Both the position numbers and the translations under genes were made by a program. Below are positions 45,215 to 58,900 of a stretch of DNA of 64,000 nucleotides, one piece after another. This DNA comes from Urechis unicinctus (taxonomy: Eukaryota > Annelida > Polychaeta > Xenopneusta > Urechidae): positions 74,931,678-74,995,677 of the forward strand of contig CM067344.1 in assembly GCA_034190875.2 (NCBI GenBank), given 5' to 3'. Positions within the stretch are counted from its first letter, which is position 1. Every line of letters begins with the position of its first letter. The notes under the pieces were generated by a model, which was given only the letters and a program-made list of their open reading frames with translations, was not told the DNA's origin and ran no database searches.

Positions 45215-46709
45215 ACATTCACAAAGTAACATAAAACAGACTGGTCTGGTGGAACTAGGGAAAGCCACGACAATGCGATACATTTCCATACCAACTTTCT
45301 TATTGACGAGGTCAGACGATATCATACCTCAATAAGCACGAGGATTTTTTCAGCAAATACACTACATTGAAAAATATGTTTTTACAACCATAGTGAGATG
45401 ACTTTTACAAAGAACAGACTAATAGCGGTTTAACACATGCCCCCATTTCGTGTCCTCCTTATTTATTCAGCTCTACACCAACTTGATGGTTTGGTTGATA
45501 TCATACAGCATTTCGAATTAACAATCTGATAGTTTTGTTTGACAATAAGCTGTGTTTTATCGTCATAGCAAAACATGTTGCTAATACATAGAAATTTCTG
45601 AGCATCTTTCGGTGTACTCGCTAGACCACGCATTTCGTTAGTGCGTCGGTAGAACATTCTAATATTGATCGTACTTATGTTTAATCTTGTACCAGGATAT
45701 CAAACATGCTGCTGCATGACTTAGGAGTGGTTTTGTTATTACGATACAAAAAAAACCGAATTGTCGTTTTGGATTGTGTTAGAATTGCATCTTATTTGAA
45801 TGGCATTATTCTGTTGAGCGGGAAACTTAGTAACAATACATACGGCATATATATGATTCTGGCGGATATTGCAAATTCTTTATTTTCGATGAATGGTCAA
45901 TACTAGTTTAACAACTGATTCATTATTATCTAAGATTCGACTGACTCTATTTCAGTGGCTTACCTAGAAGCACATGCCTAACTTGATAAACTTACAGTTA
46001 TGGTATCACATGCGTGAAGTAGCTTTTATATGAGAATAATTCGGGCATTTCATGAGATCGGTCTTAATAAAATCAAGACAATTTCATTTATTGCTCCTCG
46101 TTGTCATCAACACATGTACAATTATTATAGGATTCCATGAAGTAACAAATATCTACGTATATGAGGCGAGTAACGAGATAGAAAACGACAAACAACAACA
46201 CGAGGCACAAGTCATCCTCGTCCCTTCCACAAAGGAACATATCACAAGAATACAAACCTAGGGTATTTCCACACCTCTGGTCAAAAGACACATAGTAATC
46301 CATGCCATACTTCAGCGAATAATGAAAGAATAGTAGTCAGTCAATTGCCACGGAGTTATTGCTTCTACTTTTCATACAGAAGCACAATAATTTTCAGCAA
46401 TGACGTCATAATTTCACTCCGATCATCTCCCGAATCCGCAGCCTATCTCGACGCGAGGTAGGCGCGGTACATGTTATTGCAGGATGTTCCAAGCTAGCAC
46501 CGTTACAAGTAAATGAAATAGAGGCGCAGAGAAAGTCTTCAATGAGTTAGGTTGCTGCATTCTAGCTTAACCATATGACTATTGTATGATAGAGGAGGAG
46601 ACGGGGTTAGCCGCATAAACTTAACAGGATGAACCCACAAAACCACTGCCTCGGTCATAACATCACAGAAACAATAGTTGAATGCAAAAGTCTACCGATT
46701 TGACATAAA
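45215..46709. other. Noncoding region downstream of the coiled-coil gene
   Basis: No gene supported. It contains the 3' untranslated region of the minus-strand gene. A minus-strand AATAAA (plus TTTATT at about 46,087) is one possible poly(A) signal. Confidence 0.4.
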
Positions 46710-46994
46710 TTAAACCGGAGTTTCCGAAAACTGTTTGTTGCCATCGTTATGTGTTTTCTGATTATTGTGTTGGTTAGTCCTTTGGGTGAGGTCGCCTGTG
46801 GGCAGCACAGAAACTGGCTGGTCGGCAGCCATTTTCATGGACACATTTCTGCTGACCTTAGTGTTTGATTGCGGGGAGTCAGCCTCAGACGGAGGTACGT
46901 GAAAACGTACACTCTTGCTTGGAAGTGCCTTAGGACTGGAGGACACACTGTAGACGATGCCCATGGTGGGTTGGTGGGCATCAGTGGCGCCATC
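46710..46994 (-). CDS. Coiled-coil gene exon 18, terminal
   Basis: An acceptor GGCGAGCAG opens DGATDAHQPTMGIVYSVSSS. The exon runs 94 residues to TAA, rich in Ser, Lys and Asn, with VRFHVPPSEADSPQS. Phase 0 matches exon 17. The intron of about 1 kb between them shows no other clear exon. Confidence 0.75.
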   Translation of the reverse strand, partial: DGATDAHQPTMGIVYSVSSSPKALPSKSVRFHVPPSEADSPQSNTKVSRNVSMKMAADQPVSVLPTGDLTQRTNQHNNQKTHNDGNKQFSETPV

Positions 46995-49900
46995 CTGCTC
47001 GCCACACACACGCAACATCAACGAGCACAATGAGAACAAACACAACCACATCCAAGGTCTTCAAATGAAGAATGTGCCAAACAATTCAAAAAGCTACTGA
47101 ATCTGTTTATGATATATATCAGCCATTGTGTTTGTTTATATGTTACAAGGTATACTTATTTAGAAGCACGCACGTCGTTTGTAATGACGATGGACTGGAT
47201 AATTTAGTAAGGTTGGTACATTATGAGCGACTGTTCATCGCTTATACAGATATTGACACAGGTCGTTACTCTAATTGCAAAAATTGTTACAAAGCACCGC
47301 AAAACAAACTGCAGGTCATTCGTTATGTTAGACAAACGAGGCCGTATTGTGGGTACAAAACACGGCGCAGAGAACTGTCCACATGCACGCATTCTCTGAC
47401 AGCTTTAAAGCGCTCCTTCGTTCAGCCTTTTGTGACAGTTGTGACACGCGTACGAAGACAGTCGGTCACTGAAGCACCCATAAGAAACAGGCGCCTTGCG
47501 CGAGATTCCATCACCCGTAAGCTCATTCACTAGTTCAACTGTTATACAAGTGCATCGGAAAAGGATTTCGCCATCAGCGCTCGCAGGGTGCCGGGTTCTT
47601 GAACAAGTTCAATCTAACTTGGTGATTATTACAAACTCTGACAAGTGAGATGACAGGAGAGAATACACAAACTATGTGCAGTAACTGAAACAGCCTCGGT
47701 GTTACTAGGACTGGACGTTGGCAGCATGCAAGGGCCCACACAGAAGAAAGTGCTTACCTTTCTGCTCAGACCATCATGCAGAGCACGGAACAAGACACAC
47801 GATTATAACAACATGCTTCACGACAACTTCACCAACACGATAATCTCTTACTCGAACAGTCAACCAAAATTGTTTCAAATAAAATCTATGAAAATTCTGT
47901 CCCAAACTTAGACGGCTAACTGAAAGAGTTAGCACAAAGCACAACACTTACCACAGAAGCACGACAAAAGGATGACAAACGAGGAAGAAATTCCTACCGA
48001 TTCGGAATCGCTCGCCCATTTTGCCCTCAGTCGGGCTACTGAGCTAAGCGGTTTGCCATTGTCAGGCGGGGCGGAAGTTGCTTCGGTTGACTTTTTGACT
48101 GGCGCTGCGTTGGCGCCACTGGCAGAAGATTTACTTGGTTCGTTAGCTGAAGTCGCTTTTGATTTGGACATGGGGCTGTCAGTGGATTTGTTGTCTTTGA
48201 TTGACGAGGACGGAGCGGTAGTTGAAGAGGCTCGACCCTTGATAGGACTGCTGGACGATGGGGCTTGTCCTTTAGGAGGGATTTGAACTTTAGAAGGGCT
48301 AGTGGACGAAGGTAGTTGACCTTTAGAAGTGGCAGTGGACGCCAGACCTTCATCTTTAGAGGTAGTCGGAGGTGCTGAAATCTGGCCTTTCGGAGTGGAG
48401 AACGTTTTGCTCTTTTGTGGGGGTGTCACTTGACTTTTCGAGGCGGGAACTTCTTTCTTGCTCTCAAGATTTATTTCCTCGTCAGTTTCTTTAGATTTAG
48501 AAGACTTTTTAGATTTCGATGACTTATCTTTAGATGACTTATCTTTAGATGACTTATCCTTTGATGACTTATCTTTGGATGACTTATCTTTGGATGACTT
48601 ATCTTTGGATGGCTTATCTTTGGATGACTTATCTTTACTGGCTGATCTATCTTTTTTCTCTTTGCTCTTGTCTTTCGACTTCTTTTCCTTTGTCCTTGAT
48701 CGACCCTCGTCATCCTTCGAACTGGAGCGACTGGAGCGCTTCTTGGATTTGTCGGTCACTGGTTCGGGACTCTGGGACACACGATCAGAGGCCAGTGCTT
48801 GGGCACTAGTATCCTGGGAGGGCTCTTTGGAGGCACGCTCAGTACTCTGTCCTCGCAGATTCCGCAAAGATGCTCTTAACGTTGAAAACGTCCCAAGTTT
48901 GCTCCCCTCGGGTGGCGGCAAAGGTGTGCGGTGAATAGCAGTGTCTACGCTGGCTGCTCTTTTGGACCCGAACAAACGCCTCTTTTCTCGAATGCTTTGG
49001 AAGAAATTTGCAGCAGATAGCCTGAATGAAGATTTACCGTCGGATTCTGCAGTGGAGTCGATGCTAGACTCACGTTCGATTGGGAGAGATTCTTTCTTTA
49101 GTCTTACCAAGCTTTGGGTATCATAGAAAGATTCCGAATCACTGACGTCCGATTCAGCCGGAGGTCTTCCGCGTCGCTCTGAAAGCGGCGCACCGCTCTT
49201 TCGCTCATAGCTTGTGTAGAAGTCCCTGCGTGCCGTGCGTGGCGACACGCTAACGGCGCGTTTCTGCGGATCGCGGGTGGCCGGGCGTGACGTACGGCTG
49301 ATTCGCTCCGCGCCTGGCGTGATCACGAGACCGCCCACTCGGATAGAGGCCGGCAAGCTCTCGGAGAGAGATGCATCCGAGTAGGCGGACGATGGTGTCA
49401 GGGAGAAATCAGCCGGCGAATAGCTGGGTCGCAAATCGTCTCTAGAGGCAGGAGACGGCGTCGTATCCAGGTTGGAAGCATCCACGGACATACTGTGGGT
49501 AAGCAGTCTCAGACCCTTAACTCTCTCCTTGTAGATCGACCGGTCCGTAGAATCCGGGCTCTTGGCGTGTTTCTCAATGGCGCTGAGTTTCTCGTGCAGG
49601 CGGGTCATGTCGCGTGCCGTCAGACTCTCCCGCTCAACGGACTGAGCTCTCTGTGGCGTGTGCGAGGGCGTTATGATCATACTGGGAGGGGCTTTGGGAA
49701 ACGGGTTTACGATTCTGGAAGAAATACTTCTATCTGGTGTTGTATCGCGCGAAACGCATGCGCTCTGAGTGCCGGAAGTGTAGAAAGAGTTGCGGTTGCC
49801 AGGTGGCGCTGCGCTGCGTGAACTAGCGGTCTGATAGATGCCTGTAGCGGACATGTGCTCCGCGGAGCTGCTGTCTTGTGAGGACACGGACCGTTTGTGA

Positions 49901-52900
49901 AGGTACAGTCCTCTAGCAGCCGCGCTAGGTAGCTGCGAGGTGGATGGGTAAGGCGGGGGTAAGGTGGGGTGAGTTGATGGTGAGCTAAGACTGAAGTAAT
50001 CCTCGTCAGCTCCCCTCCCCAAATCAACATACGTCTGCTTTTCTGGGAGGACTCCTACCTCCGAGGTTGAAAGAGACCTACAGTAAACCGAGCATCAGTC
50101 AAATGCAGTTCACGTCACATTCCTTATTTATCTGCCGTGGGGGGAGTGGGGGGCAAAATTGGTAGCTGGGGTAGGGGTGGCATTTCTTGACACCTAATCC
50201 ATTTTGAAAACACAGGACCCAACCCCGCAATTTCATCCCGGGGTAACTAGGAAATCGTGTCCCCCACATCGGTTGCCCGGATCTCCACAGCAGATAAATT
50301 ATGGAAGTTCCCCGAGTAAAAACACTGAACGAAGATTTCTAACATATGTTTGTCACCAAATAAAAACACGACAAGAACCAAGATTAACATTCTAGAAAAG
50401 TATGTAGTCTGATTATTGGGACAGATCATTCTCCTTACGAGGGCATCAATTCGTGAAGGTAGTCTTAAAGTTGATAAAAGCTTGTAAGGTTGGGGGCCCC
50501 TGTTGGCATTAGAGCATCACCAATAGCACACGGACGTGTGGTTAGTCGGTCTGGACAGGACCGTGTAATGGGTGTAGGCGCTACTCACCGGCGAAACAGG
50601 GGAGGAGGTTTGAGTCTGCGATCACTTGAACTTGCCAGAGGTCGGTCCCTGACCTCCCCGGCCAATCTGAAGATGACTTCTAGCGCCTGGTAATTACAAA
50701 CGGACGATATTAAGCGACGAAAAAAACAAATCCCAAGCTTCAAATCATGATAGAAGAGATAAGGAGTTGTCGAGTGAGATAAGGCTGTCAAGTACGTATG
50801 GCACCAGCAGTTAATGTAATAGTCGAGCAAAGCAGATTGGACACCAACGGCAAACTCCTTAACCCGCATTTGTACATGAGGCGGTTAAGATTTTGAAGAA
50901 AAAGCAATGCAGCAGACATCGGTTAGTGGAAGACTTGTCATGAAGATATCTATTGATGAGATTTAGTGGAAGAATGGCAGGAGGGTAGATGGTGCCCATG
51001 TGGTGTGGTGGGTACATGGTGACCATGCGGTGTGGTGGGTAGATGGTGACCATGCGGTGTGGTGGGTAGATGGTGACCATGCGGTGTGGTGGGTAGATGG
51101 TGACCATGCCGTCTGGTGGGTAGATGGTGACCATGCGGTGTGGTGGGTAGATAGTGACCATGCCGTCTGGTGGGTCATGCTGTCAACTAAAGTGAGGTCC
51201 GGCAATCCACATACTAATGCCCTTTTATTGCTTGGTCCATGACTCACTCCTGGCAATCCATCGTACAACTTTATGAAATTTGACCATCGTTTTACAAATG
51301 ATATTCTGTTTCAGAATGAAACTGAAAGCGCACATGGTGTAGGCGCCAGCATTAGGGACTGCCATTATGATACTGTATGTCATTACCAACAATAACAGCA
51401 TATTGACGTATGTGAATTCGGGAATCCAAGCGTCCATGTAAGAAAACATCTCAATAGAAATGAAGAACGTGTTAAGGAATATCCACCAAGCATAGAAAAC
51501 GTCTGAAGTTAAAATAACGAAACGAAAATAGCCAGTAGATTAATTGATGGCAGCCAAGCGGAGAGAGTGGCGATTACTGTCAGTGGCTGAGATGGTGTGA
51601 GCTAGTTATGTGAGGAACAGCGCGTGGGGTAGGCTCAGGCGGTTCTATTGAGTAAATACATCTACCTGGTTTAAATGTAAAAGACGTCACTTTGCCGGGA
51701 TGAGAGGTATCGGATGCTAGAGTGCGCTGTAGGACGAGAAATCAAACAAAAGCTGAGTGAACGACTGTCCTCGCGTCAGAGAGTCAAAGCAGCCGACTGA
51801 CACAGCAAAACACACGCTAACACACCGCCTCGGCAACAGCCTTGTTCACAGAGAACGTTACTTAACACATCCCATTGGCTACTTCGATTTGGAAATTTGA
51901 ATAATGACACATTCTTCGTTAACAGTTAATTTTGAAATATTTTATTTTGGTTACGGAATGCAAACGAACAATGTTAATATCAATAAACTGCCGTGTAATC
52001 TATGCTGTCAAAGCATTCCCCTATTTACTATTTGGCGATGTCATAACGTTCTCTATGAAGTTGTCTACAGAATACTGCCCAAGACAAATTCAAGCATCGT
52101 ACACTTACATGACAGGGAGAGCAGCGATAGGTTAGTGAGCAAACAGCAGAATATGAGAGTTTAGTGTCATAGAACTCACTCTGATTAGTCAATCACAACG
52201 CACACTGGATGAGGACAGAAAGTTGCAACAATATGAAATACATAATAAGTTATTGGTGTTTGCATAGGTCCGGTAAATTGGCACGAGTTCACTCAGAGAG
52301 AAACACAAGCCAAGACGACAGCCAGCGTCAATATCAGGCAGAGTGAGTGGTTTGATTATCTGGTGTTGTCATTAGACAAGACGATTGAAATAAGTCTGGA
52401 GTATAGGTGAGCTTACCTGGAGGAACACTTGGGTAGGTTGTGAGGGCTGAACATGTGCAGACATCAGAACAACACACAAGAGGAAGGCAAGCGAATGAGT
52501 CAACATGAAAATCCCCAGAACACGTCGTCATATGACAGGAAGCAATCAACAGAACGTGGACACAATGTGGGATGCTAGGCACTTGGCCTCCGAGTGTAGC
52601 TGCTCTTCCTAGATCGACAAATATCTCATCTATTGCGGCTCAAGTATTGAGTCTTCTGTGCAATGAAACTAGACCCCTATGACTGAGCTGACTAGACAGT
52701 ACTCTGTTACAGTAACCTGACTAGACAGTACCCTGTTACAGTAACCTGACTAGACAGTACCCTGTTACAGTGCTCTGACTAGACAGTACCCTGTTACAGT
52801 GCTCTGACTAGACAGTACCCTGTTACAGTAACCTGATTAGACAGTACCCTGTTACAGTAACCTGACTAGACAGTACCCTGTTGCAGTGCCCTGATTAGAC

Positions 52901-55900
52901 AATACTCTGTTACAGTAACCTGACTAGACAGTACCCTGTTACAGTGCCCTGACTAGACAATACCCTGTTACAGTAACCTGACTAGACAGTACCCTGTTAC
53001 AGTAACCTGACTAGACAGTACCCTGTTACAGTAACCTGACTAGACAGTACCCTGTTACAGTAACCTGACTAGACAGTACCCTGTTACAGTAACCTGACTA
53101 GACAGTACCCTGTTACAAGCAACTCGTTTGACTAGAGCCATCATGCAGGCCATTCATTGCCACTGGCGGAACAAGGTCAAGGTATATATGTCACAAGTAC
53201 ACGTACTGTCAATGTTTTACCAAGGTTATCAACGTCGCAACAAGGACGTGCAGACTAATATCACCCAATATGTGGAACAACACTTATTATTGTGTACATG
53301 CTTCAAACTGAAAGGATGACTTCGGGGTCGGCTCATACACTTGGTCGTACCATGGCTAGTTATGATGGAGTGTGTGCAAAATTTGGATTGTGAAACAAGA
53401 TCAACAGATGGCACCATTTACTAAATTGATCAAATCGACCCCTTACAGAAACGAAAATAAACCATTTTCACCTTGGCGGCCGCTACTTTGCTGAGTGGTT
53501 TCTCGCCTGCTGTGGATGGGGTCAACTTGATTTTGCTCGGCCTGGGTTTCTCGGTCGGTGTACCAGGCGTGCCCGGCGAGACGGGTATAGTAGATACACC
53601 CTCTATCTCGACCACCTGGGTACTTCTGACGTCACACTTCTCTTTAACTTCTAACTTTTGACTTAGTACTTGGAGTTTTTTAACCTACAAGAAAGATACA
53701 CATGCGACCGCACATGCATTCGATAAGTTAGTCCATTAAGCCCTAGGTATGTAATACCACATTGTAATCGACGAGACCCAATATGAGGACAGACGTATCA
53801 TTTAATACTCTGTGCAGTTAGGTAAATAGTGTCTGTTCAGCAGTTGTTTGTTAATGAGTTTACCTCCACTAGAAGGTCAGCTATCTTCTCTTTGTCCTGC
53901 AAGTGACTGCGAGTGCTGTTCTCCAGTTCGACCCGACACTGCGAGCATTCTTCCTGCCACAGAATCCGCTCCTCTTCCAGACGCTGTTCCAATCCCAATA
54001 ATGTCCGCTCCAGCTGAGACAACTCCACACACTGCTTGCTTAACTGTAATTACACACACACAAAACACTTGACTACATCTTATCTTGACCTGGATAACAC
54101 CACCAACCTAAAGGGACCTACGTCACAAATGGATAACACCACCAACCTAAAGGGACCTACGTCACAAATGGATAACACCACCAACCTAAAGGGACCTACG
54201 TCACAAATGGATAACACCACCAACCTAAAGGGACCTACGTCACAAATGGATAACACCACCAACCTAAAGGGACCTACGTCACAAATGGATAACACCACCA
54301 ACCTAAAGGGACCTACGTCACAAATGGATAACACCACCAACCTAAAGGGACCTACGTCACAAATGGATAACACCATCAACCTAAAGGGACCTACGTCACA
54401 AATGAAGCAAAAGACCTAAGATTCCGTGTCAGCATCGCCAACGTACAGGGGCCTAAGATTCCGTGTCAGCATCGCCAACGTACAGGGGCCTAAGAACCCA
54501 TGTCAGCATCGCCAACATACAGGGGCCTAAGATTCCGTGTCAGCATCGCCAACGTACAGGGGCCTAAGATTCCGTGTCAGCATCGCCAACATACAGGGAC
54601 CTACATTAGAATGGAAGTATAAGGGTAAGTCTTATTTAAACGCACACATTGACCACGCACACCTCACCAGCGCGCGCTCTCTCTCCTTCTCTTTCTCTCC
54701 ACACCCCCACCACACCCCCACCCCCACCTCCACACCCCACCCACACCTCCACACCCCCACCCCACCAGACCCCCAGACCACAAAGCATTGGTCATCAAAT
54801 ACAATGAATCATAAACCCTGTTCACGAAAGCTACTATATTTCAACACATTGTACACACATACCTTATCGTTTGTAGCTTCCAACATTTGTCTCTCTTTTT
54901 CCCACTCTGCCAGTTCTTGCTTATGCTTATCGGCTGCTTCCTTCTTCTCTTGTTCTCTCTGCTTCTCCGCTTCCGCCAGCTGTTTCTGCAGGTTCTTCGA
55001 CAGTTTCTTAGCATCGTCCACGACCTTGTCTCTCTCCATAGTTCCTTCCCCGGACGCCCCTTTTGCTCCAGGTTTTCCCTTCCCGGGAACACCCGACTCG
55101 AATTTCTCGAATTTAGAACGAAAGTCGGATACTTTACCCGGTGCTTTCCCTGCAGGTTGTTCTTCCAGCTGCAAAAGAAGCGTTATGTCACATCATCACA
55201 GTGTCACAACGTCACAGCGTCACAGTATCACAGCGACGACACACACTCAAATAGGCGATTCATCGCTCGAGGGGGATGACATACATGTATTTTAGTTCAG
55301 TTATTGAATATCAATACAGACTAGACACGAGGAAATCACGATCTGATACGCATTCATGGATTAAGTACACAAAAAACGATACATGAAATTAGCCACATGG
55401 CACTGCTTCTTAAAACCGGGAATACTCGTGACTTTTCGAAGGATCATAACATTATACCTAGAGTTTGACAACAAACTTATTATATCTTGATGTGGCATGT
55501 ATCTTGAGGTTTGTTATAATTTACAACAATGGTAAGATTCTGCATCATGAGGATGGTAATATTTGTTTGAATAAACAATTTTGACTATATTGATTATGGG
55601 GATGAAGCCAATAAGAATAACGTACATGGATGTACACTTTTATGAACAATTATCTCATAATGAAATGTGTCTATATACATCACGTTAAGTTTATCATCAA
55701 CCTGCGGCGCTTGCGTCACACTAATTACCAGTCATACATACAGAGAAACACATTAACTAGCGCTGTGAAGAGAGTGCGAATCGCTTAAGGCATAACAGTA
55801 TAATAAACATGATCATACGATGCTGTATGTGACGACTAGGGACTAGGTGCACGATGCTGTATGTGACGACTAGGGACTAGGTGCATGTGTTAACGTATAC

Positions 55901-58900
55901 CTTCTTGATTTGATTCTGCAGGGCCAGCTTCTCGCCATTCCACGCATTCTTCTCACTGGCTAGTTTGTTGCTGACCTCTTGCCGCGCTGCTTCTGCTTTC
56001 TGAAGAGCGGCCTTAATGCCTTCTACTGCTTCGTCAGATTTAAAAAACTTGGCGCGGAATTCTTCTAGCTGTCATGGTACAAGTGAACCAGATAGTAAGA
56101 TTCATACATGTACAAATTCAGTAAAAAAAAATACCTCAATCATAAACATCATTACCGCTGTTTGTAATAATGACATCAATACAAATGCTTTGGCATGATG
56201 TCATGTGCATATTTGTAAAGTGCATCGTAGAAAGTTGGCAAAGTCGGGGTGGGTTAAGTCCTCCCACCTTCTTGACGTTAGCCTCGAGTTGCTTTTTATC
56301 CGTCTTCCATGTGTTCATGCTGACCTCATAACGGTCTTTGAGGTCAGCAACAGCTGCTAATGATCTCTGGAGGGCCTCCGATTGCTTGGTGAAGTCCCTC
56401 CTTACACCAGCCAATAGAGCCTTACTCTGTGTATTGTCCTCCTCCAAGTTCCTCATTTTCAGCTCATACTTCTCATGTATGGCGGCCTTCTCGGCGGCAC
56501 ACAGCGCCTCCTGACGCTCGACCTTAGCCTTGAGGTCGTGAAGCTCTTCACTGGACGTCGCCTCGCGCTGGATGGGAATACTGGTCAATGTTGTTTCATG
56601 CTTCACAGGGATAGAGGTAACTTTGGAACTCGATTCTGCGACACTTGGCACCTGTATAACACAACAAGATACATTCAAGTCAACCGCAGCGTTTAAGTAT
56701 TTCGAGAAAAAAAGTAGTCGAGATTATCGAAATATGCAGCATTGAAAAAGAATGGTCATAAAAGCCCACTGAATATCATATAACGGAAACGCTAATTTTG
56801 TTGAACGAAGATGGTGTATGGACAGGTAATGTACATAATAGCAATGAAAGCCACAGGTGCAACTGTTAACGTGAAAGCATAACTGTGAATGCTTTTAATA
56901 CGAGGGATTCTGTTCCTGGAACGCAATTGGTACAATGGTTTGTTAAGGTTGTGGGTATACACCGCGGTGAGTACCTGTGACTGTAGTGATTGAATTTCTT
57001 GTTGCAGGCGTTCCGTAGTGGTCTGTTTTTCGTTAATTAGCTTCGTCTTTTCTGACATGTCTTTCTGTAACTCTTCTTTCTCCTGTGTCCACTGTTTGCT
57101 AGCAGTCGACAACTCTTTCTTCTTCTGGTTCAGCTCCTCATTGAGTTTGTGCTTCTCAGACATCAATTTCTCCTTTTCATTGGACAATGTTTTAACGACA
57201 TCACTCTGTCTCATACCTCGAGATGCTTCCAACGAACTTAACTTTTCGGATGTCTTTTTCAATTCCAAGTCCAAAGAGTTTTTCTCCTTTTTGAATTTGT
57301 CCTCTCGCTTTTTCAGCTTATCTTCCACTTCTTTAACTTCCGCCAACAGAGCTTTCTTTTCCGATGACACCGTTTCCAATTCTGACTCGATTTTCTTCTT
57401 CTCTTTCTTTAACGAATTCACATCTTTTTGGGAGCGTTCCATTTTGTCTTTAAGCTCAGTCAATTCCTTTTGAAGAGAAGCGATCTCGCCTTGGAGTTTG
57501 GTGACATTGGCTTTGCTTTGTTGGCACTCGTTGTCTTTTTCACTGATCTTCTTCATGGCGGATCGAATGGTCTGATCCATGTCCGAGACCTCACTCTGCT
57601 TGTCATTCAACTTGGCGTTCATCTGGCAAAGTATGTCATCTTTTTCTCTCAGGCGTTCATCTCGTAACCTGAGGTCATCCCCTAATGACTTCACTTGCCC
57701 ATTCTTATCCTTCATCTGGCTTTCAATGTTGATCAACTCATTCTTAGCGTCTTTGAGTTCTTTTTCAGTAACTTGGTTGAGCTTGATGAGTTCGCTGCAT
57801 TCGGCCTCTTTTCGCCTCAGGTCAGTGTTCGACTTCACCAGTGCCTGGGCTCCGTCTGTCAACGCCACGTCCTTCTCCTTTACAAGGCGGTCTTTTTGTT
57901 CAATGATGTCATCTTTGGATTTGATGATTTCGTTTTTCTGAGTCACTTCCTTTTCCGCTTCCTTCCGCCTATCCTCTATGTGTTCTTTCTCTTTGTCCCA
58001 TTTCTCTTCCTTTCTTTTCATCGACTCTTGTAACTGAAGTAACAATCGATTCAGTGATATTATGTGTAACTGAAGTAACAGTCGATTCAGTGACATTATG
58101 TTTACATATTCTGACAAACAGGTAAGATTTGTTTGATGAAGACATAGCAATAAAACAGCTATCACTTACCTCGGCAAGCTTGGCCTGGCATTCGTTGAGT
58201 TCCTGGCAGTGGATAGCACATCTTTCCTTCATGTCATTCAATTCCTTTTCAAGTTTTTCTCTCATCTTGATAACCTGCGGACAATGATTCAAAACCCTTT
58301 ATTGGTTAATGTCTTACTAACATCCCCGGAGAAAAATGCTTTGTAAGCTACGTGTCAAATGCCGACCTTTTCCTTGTCTTCGCCCGCCATCTTCCATTTT
58401 GCCTGGTGGTTTTTCATCTCATCATATGTGTCATCAAGTTTCTTTTTGTACTCTTTGACCTTTTATACCACATACACATCAACTACATGAAGGAAACGTG
58501 GTTGGGGGGGAGCATTATCTTACGTAACGGTTATCATTTTCTTCTTATTCATTGATTTGCATTACGTCGTGCCCTGAATCATTAAGCCTAATTCTACACC
58601 ACTCCTCTTCCATCTACCACAGGTAATCACTGGATATTTACCTGGCGCTCCAGTTCTTGTTTCTCCCACCTCCAGGAGGACGGCGCCTTGTCGACCTTCG
58701 CCTTGCTCGTTTCATCTGTCGATGCCTTCTTCTCTCTTTCCTCGAGCTGAATAATCACAAATCGAACATTCATGGCAGTAAAATCAAAACACGAGTATAT
58801 ATTGTTATTGGTGGTTACCCTCATTGTCCTCATTGATAACATTATTCTTACAGCCTTGAGGCGGTTTGTTACCTGCTTGGACAGCTTCTCGAAGTCACCC

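Noticed and set aside
47072-47533. 153-codon plus-strand frame
   Set aside because: It lies in the last intron of the minus-strand coiled-coil gene, has no recognisable domain and no supporting signals.
47929-47997. Unspliced 23-residue Cys-rich C-terminus of the coiled-coil protein
   Set aside because: A donor at 47,997 joins in phase to a good terminal exon at 46,994; read-through remains possible but is less likely.
51225-51449. Hydrophobic minus-strand frame as an exon of the coiled-coil gene
   Set aside because: No suitable splice sites in phase, and its hydrophobic content does not fit the protein.
54036-54419. Plus-strand frame with 13-residue repeats
   Set aside because: Product of the 39-bp intronic minisatellite.
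57018-58033. Phe/Ser-rich plus-strand frames across exon 9
   Set aside because: Antisense of Lys/Glu codons in the coiled-coil gene.
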